64,000 bases of DNA from Pseudomonas gingeri (GTDB lineage Bacteria; Pseudomonadota; Gammaproteobacteria; Pseudomonadales; Pseudomonadaceae): NCBI RefSeq assembly GCF_013386115.1, contig NZ_JACAOR010000010.1, positions 423,883-487,882 of the forward strand, given 5' to 3'. Shown in pieces: positions 8,846 to 18,732 of the stretch (its first letter is position 1; each line of letters begins with the position of its first letter). Position numbers and translations under genes: made by a program. Under the pieces are notes generated by a model. It saw only the letters and a list, made by a program, of their open reading frames with translations, ran no database searches and was not told the origin of the DNA.

Positions 8846-9604
8846 CTACAGGCATCGCCCTCCATCGACAATGATGTTCTGCCCGGTCATGAAACCGGGC
8901 GCTTCACTCGCCACCCAGACCACCGTTTCGGCGATCTCCTCGGGCTGCCCCAAGCGGTGTAGCGGGATGTTCGGCAAGTAGCGCTCCATGGCCGCGTCCC
9001 AGGCTTCATCCGGTTGCAGGAATTTCCTGAACATGGGGGTTTCCAGCGAGCCGGGAGCCACCGAGTTGACCAGGATGCCGGCGTCCGCCAGCTCCAGCGC
9101 CAGGGTCTGGGTCAGGGAGATCGCCGCGGCCTTGGCCGCGCAATAGGCACTCATTCCGGGCCGGGCGCGGCTGCCTGCCACCGAGGTGACATTGACGATG
9201 CGCCCGCTACCCTGCTCGCGCATAAGCGGTACCACCGCCTGGGCAAGGTGGACGATCCCCATGAGATTGACGTCCAGCACCTGGCTCCAGAGTTGCGCCG
9301 AAACCGCCTCGAAAGGCAGATTGGCCTGGGGCATGCCGGCGTTGTTGACCAGTACATCCACCCGTCCCCAACGCGCGCGTACCTGGTCGATGGCCGCGCG
9401 CACCTGCCCCGCGTCACAGATATCCACCCGTGCCGCCAATACGCTCAGGCCGCTCGGATCCAGGACCGTGGCCTGGGTCAAGGCCGCATCGCCATCGATA
9501 TCCAGCAACACCACCCGGAAGCCCTTGCGATGCAACAACCCGGCGGTCTTGAGGCCTACGCCACTGCCGGCGCCGGTGACGACGGCGACTTTTTCAACTG
9601 ACAT
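8846..9604 (-). CDS. SDR-family NAD(P)-dependent oxidoreductase
   Basis: A classical short-chain dehydrogenase of 252 residues: TGAGSGVG at 10-17 for the cofactor, NNAG at 87-90, and the catalytic Ser141, Tyr154, Lys158 triad (Y-C-A-A-K). An aspartate at the end of the second beta strand (VVLLDID) suggests a preference for NAD. It is the last gene of the long minus-strand operon starting at 18633, lying 53 bp after the aldehyde dehydrogenase gene. In that context it probably oxidises a hydroxyl group of the pathway substrate, though 3-oxoacyl reductase activity is also possible. Confidence 0.87.
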   Translation of the reverse strand: MSVEKVAVVTGAGSGVGLKTAGLLHRKGFRVVLLDIDGDAALTQATVLDPSGLSVLAARVDICDAGQVRAAIDQVRARWGRVDVLVNNAGMPQANLPFEAVSAQLWSQVLDVNLMGIVHLAQAVVPLMREQGSGRIVNVTSVAGSRARPGMSAYCAAKAAAISLTQTLALELADAGILVNSVAPGSLETPMFRKFLQPDEAWDAAMERYLPNIPLHRLGQPEEIAETVVWVASEAPGFMTGQNIIVDGGRCL

Positions 9605-9657
9605 GATGTTCTCCCTGTTGGCCGGCCCGCTTGTCCGGTCGGCCTGATCGACAAGAT

Positions 9658-11118
9658 TCAGCGTGCAGCGCCGCGAACCGGTGGGTGTTGCAGGATGACC
9701 TTCTTGCGCAGGTACGCTTCCAGGCCCTCGATGCCCGACTCGAAACCATGCCCGGAGGCCTTGATTCCGCCGAACGGGGTTTCAGTGCGCGAAAGCACCG
9801 TGGTATTGACGCCGACCATCCCGGCTTCCAGGGCATCGCTGACGTAGGTGGCATGATCCAGGGACTCGGTAAAGACAAAGGAGCCCAGGCCATAGGCAGT
9901 GTCATTGGCACGCACCAGCACTTCATCGCGATCACTGAACGTGGTGATGGGCATGATCGGGCCGAACGCCTCTTCCACCAGCACCCGGGCCGCATCCGGG
10001 ACATTGGCCAGCACGCTCGGCGCGAAGAAGTAGCCGTCGCGTTCCAGGCGCTTGCCGCCGGCCAGCAGGTCGGCCCCGCGCTCCCGTGCGTCATCGATCA
10101 GTTGCTGCATCACCGCCAGCCGCCGGGCATTGGCCAGCGGCCCCATCTGCGTGCCGGCCTCGACACCGGGGCCGACCCGCAGGTCCCGGGCGAACGCCTG
10201 AACCGTGGCGGCAAAACGTTCGGCGATGCGCTCATGCACATAGAAACGGCTTGGCACATTGCAGACCTGTCCGGCATTGCGGAACTTGGCCGTGGCGCAT
10301 AACGTGGCGACCGCCTCGACATCGACATCGTCGAACACGATCACCGGCGCGTTGCCGCCCAGCTCCATAGTGGTCACCAGATCGTTGTCCACCGCCAGAT
10401 GCCCGAGCACCCGGCCGACCGGCAACGACCCCGTCAGGGACACCTTGCGGATCACTTTGCTGCTCAACAGTCGCGTGGAAATTTCCGCGGGGATACCCAG
10501 CAGCAGGTTCGCCACCCCCGCCGGCAACCCGGCCTGCTCCAGGCACTGGAAAATGATCACGGCCGTCGCCGCGGTTTCCTCGGAGGCCTTGATGATGACC
10601 GTGCAGCCGGCGGCCAACGCGCCACCCAGCTTGCGGGCCACGGTGGTCGCGGGAAAATTCCACGGGGTAAACGCCGCCACCGCGCCGATCGCCTCGTTGA
10701 CCACCAGCAGGCGACTGTTGGCCGCGCCGGGAATCACCCGACCGTAGGCGCGGCGGCCTTCCTCGGCATACCAGTCGAGCACGTCGGCGCTGACCTGGAT
10801 CTCCATCCGTGCTTCAGCCAGCGGCTTGCCCTGCTCCAGGCTGAGGATCGTCGCCGCTTCTTCAGTGCGTTGGCGCAGCAGTCCGGCGGAGGTGCGCAGG
10901 ATCTGGTAGCGCGCTTCGGCCGTCTTGCCGCGCCATCCGGGCAATGCCTCGTCCGCGGCGGCCAGGGCCGCGTCGATGTCGCCAAGCGAGGCGTGGCGGT
11001 AACGGCCCAGCACCTGTTCGGTGGCCGGGTCGAGCACCTGCTCGACGGTCTGCGCGCCGCCTTCGACCCAGCGTCCGGCAATGAATTGATAAATCTGCGG
11101 GTAACTCGCAATGCTCAT
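9658..11118 (-). CDS. NAD(P)-dependent succinate-semialdehyde-type aldehyde dehydrogenase
   Basis: The 486-residue protein fits the GabD/Sad group of the aldehyde dehydrogenase superfamily: 'TPWNFP' and 'IKASEETAATA' in the cofactor domain, the general-base glutamate in 'MELGGNAPVI', and the nucleophile cysteine in 'NAGQVCNVPSRFY'. It sits 16 bp after the transporter gene in the beta-oxidation-like operon. Together with the iron alcohol dehydrogenase encoded at 19811 it would convert an alcohol end to a carboxylate through the aldehyde. Whether succinate semialdehyde itself or a longer omega-oxo acid is the substrate cannot be read from the sequence. Confidence 0.88.
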   Translation of the reverse strand: MSIASYPQIYQFIAGRWVEGGAQTVEQVLDPATEQVLGRYRHASLGDIDAALAAADEALPGWRGKTAEARYQILRTSAGLLRQRTEEAATILSLEQGKPLAEARMEIQVSADVLDWYAEEGRRAYGRVIPGAANSRLLVVNEAIGAVAAFTPWNFPATTVARKLGGALAAGCTVIIKASEETAATAVIIFQCLEQAGLPAGVANLLLGIPAEISTRLLSSKVIRKVSLTGSLPVGRVLGHLAVDNDLVTTMELGGNAPVIVFDDVDVEAVATLCATAKFRNAGQVCNVPSRFYVHERIAERFAATVQAFARDLRVGPGVEAGTQMGPLANARRLAVMQQLIDDARERGADLLAGGKRLERDGYFFAPSVLANVPDAARVLVEEAFGPIMPITTFSDRDEVLVRANDTAYGLGSFVFTESLDHATYVSDALEAGMVGVNTTVLSRTETPFGGIKASGHGFESGIEGLEAYLRKKVILQHPPVRGAAR

Positions 11119-11134
11119 GAGGGACTCCAGTGCG

Positions 11135-12475
11135 TTAAACGGTCGGCATCGGGCGATTGGCGGTTTCGGATACCGTCAAGGCCACCAACAGGGAAAGAAA
11201 GGCCATGGCCATCAGGATCCAGGCCGGGGCATGGGGCACGCCGGTTACCGAGATCAGCCAGGTGGCCAGGTAGGGGGCGCTGCCGCCGGCGAGAATCGCC
11301 GAGAAGTTGTAGCCCAGGCTGAAGCCGCTGGAGCGCACCCGGGCCGGGAACATCTCGCAATAGGCGGCCAGGATCACCCCCAGGTAAGCGGCTTCGATCT
11401 GACCGAGCACGATCTGCGAAAAGAACGCTGCGCCCACCGAACTCTGCATGAACAGGAACAACGGCCAGGCCAGCAGCAGGTTGGCGACGCACACGCCAAT
11501 CAGGATCGGGCGCCGACCGATGCGGTCGGTGATCTTGCCCCAGACCGGAATGGCCACCGCCGCCAGCAGCAGTGTCAACGTCGTCGACCAGGCCGCCAGC
11601 CCCGGACGCATGATGCCCTGGCGCTCGAAGTAGGTGGCCATGTAGGTGAACACCAGGTAGTAGGAGGCGAAGGACACCAGCGTCAGACCGAACACGGTGA
11701 ACACCGCCCGAGGGTGGGAGACCAGCGCCGACAATGCCGGGATCTTCGCGACCGCGCCCTGCTCCTCCACGGACTCGAACTGTTTGGACTCCTCCATCCT
11801 GCTGCGCACGATCAGCGCGGCGATCCCCAGAGGCAGGGAGATCAGGAACGGAATCCGCCACCCCCAGGACAGGATCTGCTCGTCACTGAGGCCCATGTGC
11901 ATCAGGCCCACGCAGAGCGAACCCAGCATGGTACCGACCAGCGTGCCGACCTGGGTGGTGCTGGTGAGAAAGCCCCGCCGCCCATCCGGAGCCACTTCGG
12001 CCACGTAGGAGCCGGCACTGCCCAGTTCGCCGCCGGCCGACAGCCCCTGCACACAACGCAGAACGAACAGCAGCACTGGCGCGGCAATCCCGATACTGGC
12101 ATAGACCGGCAACAACCCGATCAGCGTACTGGCGAACGCCATGCCGACCACTGCTACCGTCAGGGCCGGGCGGCGGCCATAACGGTCGCTGAGGTGTCCG
12201 ATCAGAATCCCACCCAGGGGCCTGGCGACAAACGCCGCGCCAAACACGCCCAGGGTGTAGAGCAGCGCCGCGGTGGGATTCTGGGCAGGGAAGAAAACCG
12301 CTGCCAGGGTGGTCGCCAGGAAGGCATAGACGCTGAAATCGAAGTACTCGACCACCGTCCCGAATGCACCGGCCAATACCACCCGGCGAATGGACTGGCG
12401 AGTGGCGTCGCGCGCCGTTGCTGGTGAGGCTGGCGTGGAAGCCCCCGCCATCACCCCATTATTGACTGTGTTCAT
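11135..12475 (-). CDS. MFS transporter, metabolite:H+ symporter (MHS) type
   Basis: The 446-residue, twelve-helix membrane protein has the MHS-type start ('RRVVLAGAFGTVVEYFDFSVYAFLA'), the loop-2 motif 'GHLSDRYGRRPAL', and the 'GLSAGGELGSAGSYVAEVAP' segment found in citrate, dicarboxylate, betaine and shikimate symporters (ProP, KgtP, ShiA group). It acts in the inner membrane as a proton-driven importer. Position in the middle of a CoA-linked degradation operon suggests it brings in the operon's acidic or zwitterionic substrate. It follows the thiolase gene by 42 bp. Confidence 0.87.
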   Translation of the reverse strand: MNTVNNGVMAGASTPASPATARDATRQSIRRVVLAGAFGTVVEYFDFSVYAFLATTLAAVFFPAQNPTAALLYTLGVFGAAFVARPLGGILIGHLSDRYGRRPALTVAVVGMAFASTLIGLLPVYASIGIAAPVLLFVLRCVQGLSAGGELGSAGSYVAEVAPDGRRGFLTSTTQVGTLVGTMLGSLCVGLMHMGLSDEQILSWGWRIPFLISLPLGIAALIVRSRMEESKQFESVEEQGAVAKIPALSALVSHPRAVFTVFGLTLVSFASYYLVFTYMATYFERQGIMRPGLAAWSTTLTLLLAAVAIPVWGKITDRIGRRPILIGVCVANLLLAWPLFLFMQSSVGAAFFSQIVLGQIEAAYLGVILAAYCEMFPARVRSSGFSLGYNFSAILAGGSAPYLATWLISVTGVPHAPAWILMAMAFLSLLVALTVSETANRPMPTV

Positions 12476-12517
12476 AAGAAAGCTCTCGTGTTGTTGTTTT
12501 TATTGAATTTCGCGGTC

Positions 12518-13699
12518 TCAGACCACTTCGAACAAACCGGCTGCGCCCATCCCTCCGCCGATGCACATCGTCACCACCACCCAACGCGCGCGCCGTCGTC
12601 GTCCTTCGATCAGCACGTGGCCGGCCAGGCGCGATCCCGACATGCCGTAGGGGTGACCGAGGGCGACCGCGCCGCCATTGACGTTCAGGCGCTCGTCGTC
12701 GATCCCCAGCCGCTCCTGGCAATACAGCGCCTGCACGGCAAAGGCTTCGTTGAGTTCCCAGAGATCGATATCGTCGACACGCAGGCCGTGCCGGGCCAAC
12801 AGGCGCGGCACCGCCAGGACCGGGCCGATGCCCATTTCATCCGGCTCGCAACCGGCTACGGCAAAGCCGCGGAAATAGCCCAACGGCTGCAGGTTGGCGC
12901 GTTCGGCCCGACGGGCATCCATCAGTACGCAGGCCGACGCACCATCGGACAACTGGCTGGAGTTGCCGGCAGTGACGCAGCCGCCCTCGATCACCGGCTT
13001 GAGACCAGCCAGCGCCTCGACGGTGGTCCCGGGGCGGATACCCTCGTCCTCGCTCAGGCGACAGGCTTCGCCACGTACCTGGCCGGTCTCCTTGTCGCGC
13101 ACCTGACGCCACACCTCCATCGGCGCGATTTCCGTGGCGAACCGGCCTTCGAGTCGGGCCCGCTCGCTGCGCTGCTGGCTGCGCGCGGCAAAGACATCCT
13201 GGCGCTCCCGGGAAATGCCGTAGCGCCCGGCGACCACCTCGGCGGTCTCGATCATGTTCAGGTAGATCGAGGGACGCCGGGCCAGCAGCCAGGGATCCTG
13301 CGCCATGAAATGGTTCATGTGTTCGTTCTGCACGCAGGAAATGCTGTCCAGGCCACCGGCGATCACCGTTTGCGCGTCACCGCAGGCAATCATCTGCGCC
13401 CCCATGGCGATGCTCTGCAACCCGGAGGAGCACAAGCGATTGATCGTCACACCGGGCACCGACACGGGCAACCCGGCACGCAAGGCCACCTGCCGGGCGA
13501 TATTCTCGCCGGCGGTGCCTTCGGGGCGACCGCAGCCCATCAGCACATCGTCGATCTCGCCGGCCTGCAGACCGGAGCGTGCCAGCGCATGCTCCACTGC
13601 GTGCCCGCCCAGCGTTGCCGCGTAGGTGGCGTTCAAGGCGCCCCGATAGGCCTTGCCAATGGGGGTGCGAGCGGTGGAAAGCACCACGACCTCGTTCAT
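12518..13699 (-). CDS. Thiolase (acetyl-CoA C-acyltransferase)
   Basis: A 393-residue thiolase. The acyl-accepting cysteine lies in 'NRLCSSGLQSIAMGAQMI' (about residue 90), followed by the family's 'ALGHPYGMSGSRLAGH' histidine loop and the C-terminal 'TMCIGGGMGAAGLFE' second cysteine. It would cleave a 3-oxoacyl-CoA with CoA, releasing acetyl-CoA. The start overlaps the stop of the upstream fusion enzyme by 4 bp, so the last two steps of beta-oxidation are translationally coupled. The separate genes rather than FadBA order suggest a substrate-specific pathway set, not the housekeeping fatty-acid genes. Confidence 0.92.
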   Translation of the reverse strand: MNEVVVLSTARTPIGKAYRGALNATYAATLGGHAVEHALARSGLQAGEIDDVLMGCGRPEGTAGENIARQVALRAGLPVSVPGVTINRLCSSGLQSIAMGAQMIACGDAQTVIAGGLDSISCVQNEHMNHFMAQDPWLLARRPSIYLNMIETAEVVAGRYGISRERQDVFAARSQQRSERARLEGRFATEIAPMEVWRQVRDKETGQVRGEACRLSEDEGIRPGTTVEALAGLKPVIEGGCVTAGNSSQLSDGASACVLMDARRAERANLQPLGYFRGFAVAGCEPDEMGIGPVLAVPRLLARHGLRVDDIDLWELNEAFAVQALYCQERLGIDDERLNVNGGAVALGHPYGMSGSRLAGHVLIEGRRRRARWVVVTMCIGGGMGAAGLFEVV

Positions 13700-15777
13700 G
13701 GACGTCCCTCCCCCTCATGGCTCGACAGCCTGCCGCCATGCGCCATCACATCGCACAGCAGCCGCGGCGGCGCCCAGAACCGCGCATCACTTTCGCCCGC
13801 GCGGAGGGTCAGGCGCTCGATCAGCGCCGCCAGTCCGGCCCGGTCGGCCTGGAACAACGGCCCGCCCTGCGCACGGGGGAAGCCGTAGCCATTGAGAAAC
13901 ACCGCGTCGATATCCGAGCCTCGCTGGGCAACCCCCTCTTCGAGCAGGCGGATACCCTCGACACTCAGCGCATCCAGGCAGCGACTGACGATCTCCTCGT
14001 CGCTGAACGTGCGGGCCACCACGCCCCGCTCACGCCGATAGTCCTCGATCAATGTCTGTATCAGCGGGTCCTCCACGGCTTGCCGGCTGCCTTGCGGATA
14101 GGCGTAGATGCCGGTGCCACCCTTCAGGCCGAGGCGCCCCAGTTCACTGACGCGGTCGAGCCAACCGGACCAGCGCTGATCCGGATAATCGCGGTATTGC
14201 CGCTGACGAATGTCGTAGCCGACATCCAGACCCGCCAGGTCGGCGACCCGCAGCGGCCCCATGGCGAATCCCCAGTCCTGCAGCGCGCGGTCCACTTGCA
14301 TCGGCGAGGCTCCCTCTTCCACCAGTAGCGAGGCCTGGCGCAAATACTGGTGCCACATGCGATTGCCGATAAAGCCGTCAGCACTGCGCGCCACGACCCC
14401 GATCTTGCCGAGGGTCCTGGCCAGGTCCAGCGCCGTGACCAGCACCTCATCGCGGGTCGCGCGACCGCGCACGATTTCCAGCAGGCGCATCACCGGGGCC
14501 GGACTGAAGAAATGCAGGCCCAGCACTTGCCCGGGACGGCTGGTGAACCCGGCGATACGGTCGATATCCAGGGTCGAGGTATTGCTCGCCAGCAAGGCCT
14601 GCGGCTTCATGACCCGATCCAGGGTGGCGAATACCGTCCGCTTGACGGCCAGGTCCTCGAACACTGCCTCGATCACCAGATCGGCATCGGCGATGGCCTC
14701 GAAGCTGTCATGTGGTGCGATCCGTCGGATCAACTGCTGCGCGGCGTCGACACTCAGGCGCCCCTTGTCCACTTGCGCCTTGTAGTTCTGCCGGATCCCG
14801 GCAAGCCCACGGGTCAGCGAGTCCGGATTGACATCGAGCAGGCCGACGCTGAATCCGGCATTGGCAAAGCACATGGCGATCCCGCTCCCCATGGTACCGG
14901 CGCCGACCACGGCGATCTTGTGCAGGGCCAGCGGGCGGGTTCCGGCGGCCAGCCCGGAGAGTGTGCCGGCGCGACGCTCGGCGAAAAAAGCATGGCGCAG
15001 GGCCGCCGACTCGGCACTGCTTTCCAGGGCGGCGAACGTTGTGCGTTCCAGCTCCATCGCAGCCTCGAACGGCTGCCGCACGGACGCCTCGACGCATTGC
15101 CGCAAGGCCTGCGCGGCATGGCTGGCGACGCGTCCGGGGAGTGCCGGCAACGCCTGTTCGACAACCTCCCGTTGGCAACTGCGACGCACACCCTGGCCGC
15201 CGTCGAGCAAGGCAACAAACCAGCGCAGTGCCCGCGCGGCGAACTCACCGTCGAGCACCTCATCCACCAGCCCGAGCTGCGCCGCTCGTTCGGCGTCGAT
15301 CGGCTGGCCGCCGAGCATCATCTCGTAGGCCGGCTGCAGGCCGATCAGCCGGGGCAGGCGCTGGGTACCACCAGCCCCGGGAATCAGCCCCAGGTGAATT
15401 TCCGGCAGCCCCAGGCGCGAGCGACGGCTGGCGACGCGCCAGTGACACCCCAGGGCCAACTCCAGGCCGCCGCCCAATGCATGCCCGTCGATGGCGGCCA
15501 GGATCGGCAGGCGAGCGTTCTCGATCTGTCCGATCAGGGCCCCCAGGGACGGGTCGGCGTGACTGGCGGGCGAGCCGAATTCGGCGATGTCCGCTCCCGC
15601 CGAAAAAGCCCGCCCTCCCGCGCCCATCAGGATGATGCCGCGTACGGCCGGGTCGGCCAGGCAACGCTCCAGGCGCTCGGCCAGGGAACGACGCAAGGCG
15701 TGGCTCAAGGCGTTCACCGGAGGATTGTCCAGTGTCAGCAACGCAATCCCTGCGTGTACTTCATAAAGTGTGGTCAT
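13696..15777 (-). CDS. Crotonase/3-hydroxyacyl-CoA dehydrogenase fusion (FadB/FadJ-like)
   Basis: A 693-residue two-domain protein. Residues 1 to about 190 form an enoyl-CoA hydratase/isomerase domain ('GRAFSAGADIAEFG', 'ALGGGLELALGCHWRVAS'). From about residue 290 a Rossmann motif 'VVGAGTMGSGIAMCFANAGF' begins the 3-hydroxyacyl-CoA dehydrogenase domain, with 'LGLHFFSPAPVMRLLEIV' in the active site and a C-terminal helical domain. It should hydrate an enoyl-CoA and oxidise the resulting 3-hydroxyacyl-CoA. ATG 15777 is the natural start because the crotonase fold begins there. Coupled by 4 bp to the thiolase gene. Confidence 0.92.
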   Translation of the reverse strand: MTTLYEVHAGIALLTLDNPPVNALSHALRRSLAERLERCLADPAVRGIILMGAGGRAFSAGADIAEFGSPASHADPSLGALIGQIENARLPILAAIDGHALGGGLELALGCHWRVASRRSRLGLPEIHLGLIPGAGGTQRLPRLIGLQPAYEMMLGGQPIDAERAAQLGLVDEVLDGEFAARALRWFVALLDGGQGVRRSCQREVVEQALPALPGRVASHAAQALRQCVEASVRQPFEAAMELERTTFAALESSAESAALRHAFFAERRAGTLSGLAAGTRPLALHKIAVVGAGTMGSGIAMCFANAGFSVGLLDVNPDSLTRGLAGIRQNYKAQVDKGRLSVDAAQQLIRRIAPHDSFEAIADADLVIEAVFEDLAVKRTVFATLDRVMKPQALLASNTSTLDIDRIAGFTSRPGQVLGLHFFSPAPVMRLLEIVRGRATRDEVLVTALDLARTLGKIGVVARSADGFIGNRMWHQYLRQASLLVEEGASPMQVDRALQDWGFAMGPLRVADLAGLDVGYDIRQRQYRDYPDQRWSGWLDRVSELGRLGLKGGTGIYAYPQGSRQAVEDPLIQTLIEDYRRERGVVARTFSDEEIVSRCLDALSVEGIRLLEEGVAQRGSDIDAVFLNGYGFPRAQGGPLFQADRAGLAALIERLTLRAGESDARFWAPPRLLCDVMAHGGRLSSHEGEGRP

Positions 15778-15811
15778 GGCAGGCAAGTCCCGAAAGAGTG
15801 AAGCGGCAAGG

Positions 15812-16600
15812 TCAGCCGATACGGCGAACAATCGCCTCGACCCGTTCGCGGTGGTCGTCGGTGGCATGGGCCAGCGCCTGGAACGCTGCCGACATTTCCA
15901 GAATGGTTTCCAGCCGCGCGTGGGCCGACTCGCGCATCAGCCGCTTGGCCATGCGCAACGCGTGACCGGGATTGACGGCGATGCGCGCAGCCAACGCCCA
16001 GGCTTCATCCAGCAGCGTCTCGTGCCCGACCACCCGGGAGACCAGGCCGAAGCCCAGGGCCGTGGGGGCATCGATCGTGTCGCCGGTGAAGGTCATTTCC
16101 GCGGCCCGGGCGACGCCGATCACCCTCTGCAGCAACCAGGCCCCGCCGTCACCGGGAATGATCCCGACCTTGACGAAACTCTCGGCGAAGGTCGCCTTTT
16201 CACTGGCGATACGCAGGTCGCACATGCACGCCAGGTCCAGTCCGGCGCCAATGGCCGGACCGTTGATCGCGGCAATGACCGGCACCTCCAGGCGATGCAG
16301 GGCCATGGTCACCCGATGGATGCCTTCCTGGTAGCGGTAGCGCTCTTCAATGGGCTCGGCGCTGCGGTCGAGGGCACGCCGGTGCATCAGTTTCACATCG
16401 CCGCCGGCGCAGAACGCCTTGCCGGCACCGGTCAGTATCGCGACACGAATTCCCCGATCCCTCTGGATCCGCGCGCAGGCCTGCTCGATGGCGTCGAACT
16501 CCCTGGCGGTGCTCAGGGCATTGCGGGTATCCGGTGAGTTCAGGGTCAGCAGGACAATGCCGTCGCGCTCGACGGCAGTGACAAAGGGAACGTCAGTCAT
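15812..16600 (-). CDS. Enoyl-CoA hydratase/isomerase family protein (first of two)
   Basis: A 262-residue stand-alone crotonase: 'GAGKAFCAGGDVKLM' provides one half of the oxyanion hole and 'AINGPAIGAGLDLACMCDLRIAS' the other. The C-terminal helical part is complete. The gene overlaps the neighbouring crotonase by 8 bp, and the start at 16600 is the first methionine before the fold (MTDVPFV). With a second free crotonase and a fused one in the same operon, it may act on a substrate with an unusual double bond or ring, or as an isomerase or thioester hydrolase rather than a plain hydratase. Confidence 0.88.
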   Translation of the reverse strand: MTDVPFVTAVERDGIVLLTLNSPDTRNALSTAREFDAIEQACARIQRDRGIRVAILTGAGKAFCAGGDVKLMHRRALDRSAEPIEERYRYQEGIHRVTMALHRLEVPVIAAINGPAIGAGLDLACMCDLRIASEKATFAESFVKVGIIPGDGGAWLLQRVIGVARAAEMTFTGDTIDAPTALGFGLVSRVVGHETLLDEAWALAARIAVNPGHALRMAKRLMRESAHARLETILEMSAAFQALAHATDDHRERVEAIVRRIG

Positions 16601-17417
16601 GGGTGTCTCCAGAAAACCGGGGCAAGCGTTTCTCGCGAAATGCCTGCAATCCTTCTTGATGATCGGCACTGCGCCGTGCCACGTCGAGATCCTGCTGGCT
16701 GCTGCGGACCGACTCGAGCAATGTCTGTTCATGGGCGGCCCAGGCCTGGCGCTTGATCACCGCCAGGGAACGTGGCGAGCAACGCTCCACCAGTGCCTGC
16801 AGATAGTCTTCGACATGGGCGTTGAAACCCTCGCCATCGACCACGTGATTGACCAACCCCATCTGCTGGGCTTCGGCTGCCTCGACCAGGCGACCGGACA
16901 ACAACAGATCGTTGCTCGCCCCCGGCCCGACCAGACGGGGCAACCACCAGGCAATGCCGTACTCGGCGACCAGGCCGACCCGGCTGTAGGTAAAGCCCAA
17001 TCGCGCGCCCGCCGAGGCGATGCGGATGTCGCAGAACGCCGCCAGGACCAGCCCGACGCCCACGGCCGCGCCGTTGATCGCCGCGATGATCGGCTTGCGG
17101 GCCTGGATCAGGTAGCCGAAGCGAAAGGCCTCCAGGCTATGCGGCTGCGGGGTGTAAGGCAGTGCCGTCGACAGCCCCGGCGCCACGCTCAGGTCAGCTC
17201 CGGAACAGAAGCCTTCGCCCATGCCGCTGATGCAGATCACGCGACACTCCGGATCGTGCTCGGCACGGCTCACGCAGGCACGCAGTTCGGCGTCCATGTC
17301 CGCGCTCAGCGCATTGCGCCGGGCCGGACGGTTGAGAGTGATCCAGGCCACGTGGCGGTCCAGCAGATACAGGACCGCGGGGCTGCTGTCCGGGGCAAAT
17401 GCGGCGTCATTGGCCAT
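16593..17417 (-). CDS. Enoyl-CoA hydratase/isomerase family protein (second of two)
   Basis: A 274-residue crotonase with 'GMGEGFCSGADLSV' and 'AINGAAVGVGLVLAAFCDIRIAS' forming the CoA-binding and oxyanion-hole regions, then 'TYSRVGLVAEYGIAWWLPRLVG', a segment often seen in enoyl-CoA hydratases annotated next to CoA transferases. It overlaps the CoA-transferase gene by 11 bp and the next crotonase by 8 bp, which shows tight coupling at the start of the operon. The exact reaction (hydration, isomerisation or decarboxylation) cannot be chosen from sequence alone. Confidence 0.88.
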   Translation of the reverse strand: MANDAAFAPDSSPAVLYLLDRHVAWITLNRPARRNALSADMDAELRACVSRAEHDPECRVICISGMGEGFCSGADLSVAPGLSTALPYTPQPHSLEAFRFGYLIQARKPIIAAINGAAVGVGLVLAAFCDIRIASAGARLGFTYSRVGLVAEYGIAWWLPRLVGPGASNDLLLSGRLVEAAEAQQMGLVNHVVDGEGFNAHVEDYLQALVERCSPRSLAVIKRQAWAAHEQTLLESVRSSQQDLDVARRSADHQEGLQAFREKRLPRFSGDTHD

Positions 17418-18633
17418 GGCGCTTCCTCTCGGCTAGGAGCACGCCACGATCGAGCATCTGATCGATCTGCGTATCCGAATAGGCTGCCTCGCCGAGAATC
17501 TCCCGGGCATGCTGGTTGTATTGCGGCGGCGCGCTATGCACCTGGCCCGGAGTGCGAGACAGCTTGATCGGAATACCGGTGCTCTGGTACTCACCCAACT
17601 GCACCACCATCTGACGATGCAGGGTGTGAGGATGGGTCAGGGCCTGATCCACCGATTGCACGGCGCCAGCGCCCACACCCACGGCCATCAGCTTCTGGCA
17701 GATGTCCACGCCTTCGAAATTCGCCAGCTGCGCCTCCATGGCATCGGTCAGCACCCGACGGTTGACGATGCGCCTGGCATTGCTGGAGAACCGCTCGTCC
17801 TCGGCCAGTTCCGGCAGTTCCAGCACCGCGCACATGCGCTTGAACTGGTTGTCGTTACCCACCGTGATCAGCACCGGCTGGGTCTTGGTGTTGAACAGGC
17901 TGTAGGGGGAAATGCTCGGATGCTCGTTACCGGTGAGCCCAGGCACCTTGCCGGACATGAACCAGTTGGGAGCGTGGGGATGCAGCAGGCTGATGGCCGT
18001 GTCATAGAGTGTCAGGTCGACATGCTGGCCACGTCCGGAGCGATCACGCTCGTACAGCGCCAGCAGGATGCCGATGACCGCGTTGCTGGCGGTGGACATG
18101 TCGATCACGGGGATGCCCAGGCGCAGCGGACCGCTCTGCGGCGTGCCGTTGGTCGATACCAGTCCCGACCATGCCTGCGCCATCAGGTCATACCCCGGCT
18201 GGCCGCCGAACGGTCCGTCCTTGCCGAAACCGGTGACGCTGGCGTGAATCAGTCGCTCGAAGCGCCGGGACAGCACGTCATGGCCAATGCCCCACTTCTC
18301 CAGCGTCCCGGGCTTGAAGTTCTCGATCAGGATATCCGCGCCTTCCAGCAGGCGCATCAGCACCTCGCGCCCCTCTTCCAGGGACAGGTCCAGGGCCAGG
18401 GTGCGCTTGTTGCGATTGACGTTTAGGAAGTAGGCCGAGGCATCGCCCCGGAAGGGAGGCCCCCACTCACGGGTCTCGTCACCCTGCGGCGGTTCGACCT
18501 TGATCACATCGGCGCCATGGTCAGCGAGAATCTGCGCCGCCAGCGGTCCTCCCAGCACCCTGGACAAATCGATCACACGTACGCCCTTGAGCGCACCGGA
18601 GGTCGACACTGACGGTCGGGATGAGGTGCCCAT
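17407..18633 (-). CDS. CaiB/BaiF-type (family III) CoA transferase
   Basis: A 408-residue family III CoA transferase: 'LKGVRVIDLSRVLGGPLAAQILADHGADVIKVE' at the N-terminus, 'YFLNVNRNKRTLALDLS' and the 'GYDLMAQAWSGL' segment near the catalytic aspartate. Such enzymes move CoA from a donor thioester to a carboxylate (carnitine, formate/oxalate, itaconate, mesaconate). It is the first gene of the nine-gene operon and would activate the imported or generated acid before beta-oxidation. ATG 18633 is preferred; an upstream extension to 18690 lacks family similarity. An IclR-type dyad lies 100 bp upstream. Confidence 0.9.
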   Translation of the reverse strand: MGTSSRPSVSTSGALKGVRVIDLSRVLGGPLAAQILADHGADVIKVEPPQGDETREWGPPFRGDASAYFLNVNRNKRTLALDLSLEEGREVLMRLLEGADILIENFKPGTLEKWGIGHDVLSRRFERLIHASVTGFGKDGPFGGQPGYDLMAQAWSGLVSTNGTPQSGPLRLGIPVIDMSTASNAVIGILLALYERDRSGRGQHVDLTLYDTAISLLHPHAPNWFMSGKVPGLTGNEHPSISPYSLFNTKTQPVLITVGNDNQFKRMCAVLELPELAEDERFSSNARRIVNRRVLTDAMEAQLANFEGVDICQKLMAVGVGAGAVQSVDQALTHPHTLHRQMVVQLGEYQSTGIPIKLSRTPGQVHSAPPQYNQHAREILGEAAYSDTQIDQMLDRGVLLAERKRHGQ

Positions 18634-18732
18634 AAAACGATCTCCATAACGGTTTCTTGTTTTCACCGCGCCACAAGGGCCGCGGGTCATGTCAACCGAT
18701 TATGTGCAAGCACTCGCCGGGCAGCGACGGCC

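Noticed and set aside
14350..15801. 483-codon plus-strand frame
   Set aside because: Mirror of the crotonase/dehydrogenase fusion gene.
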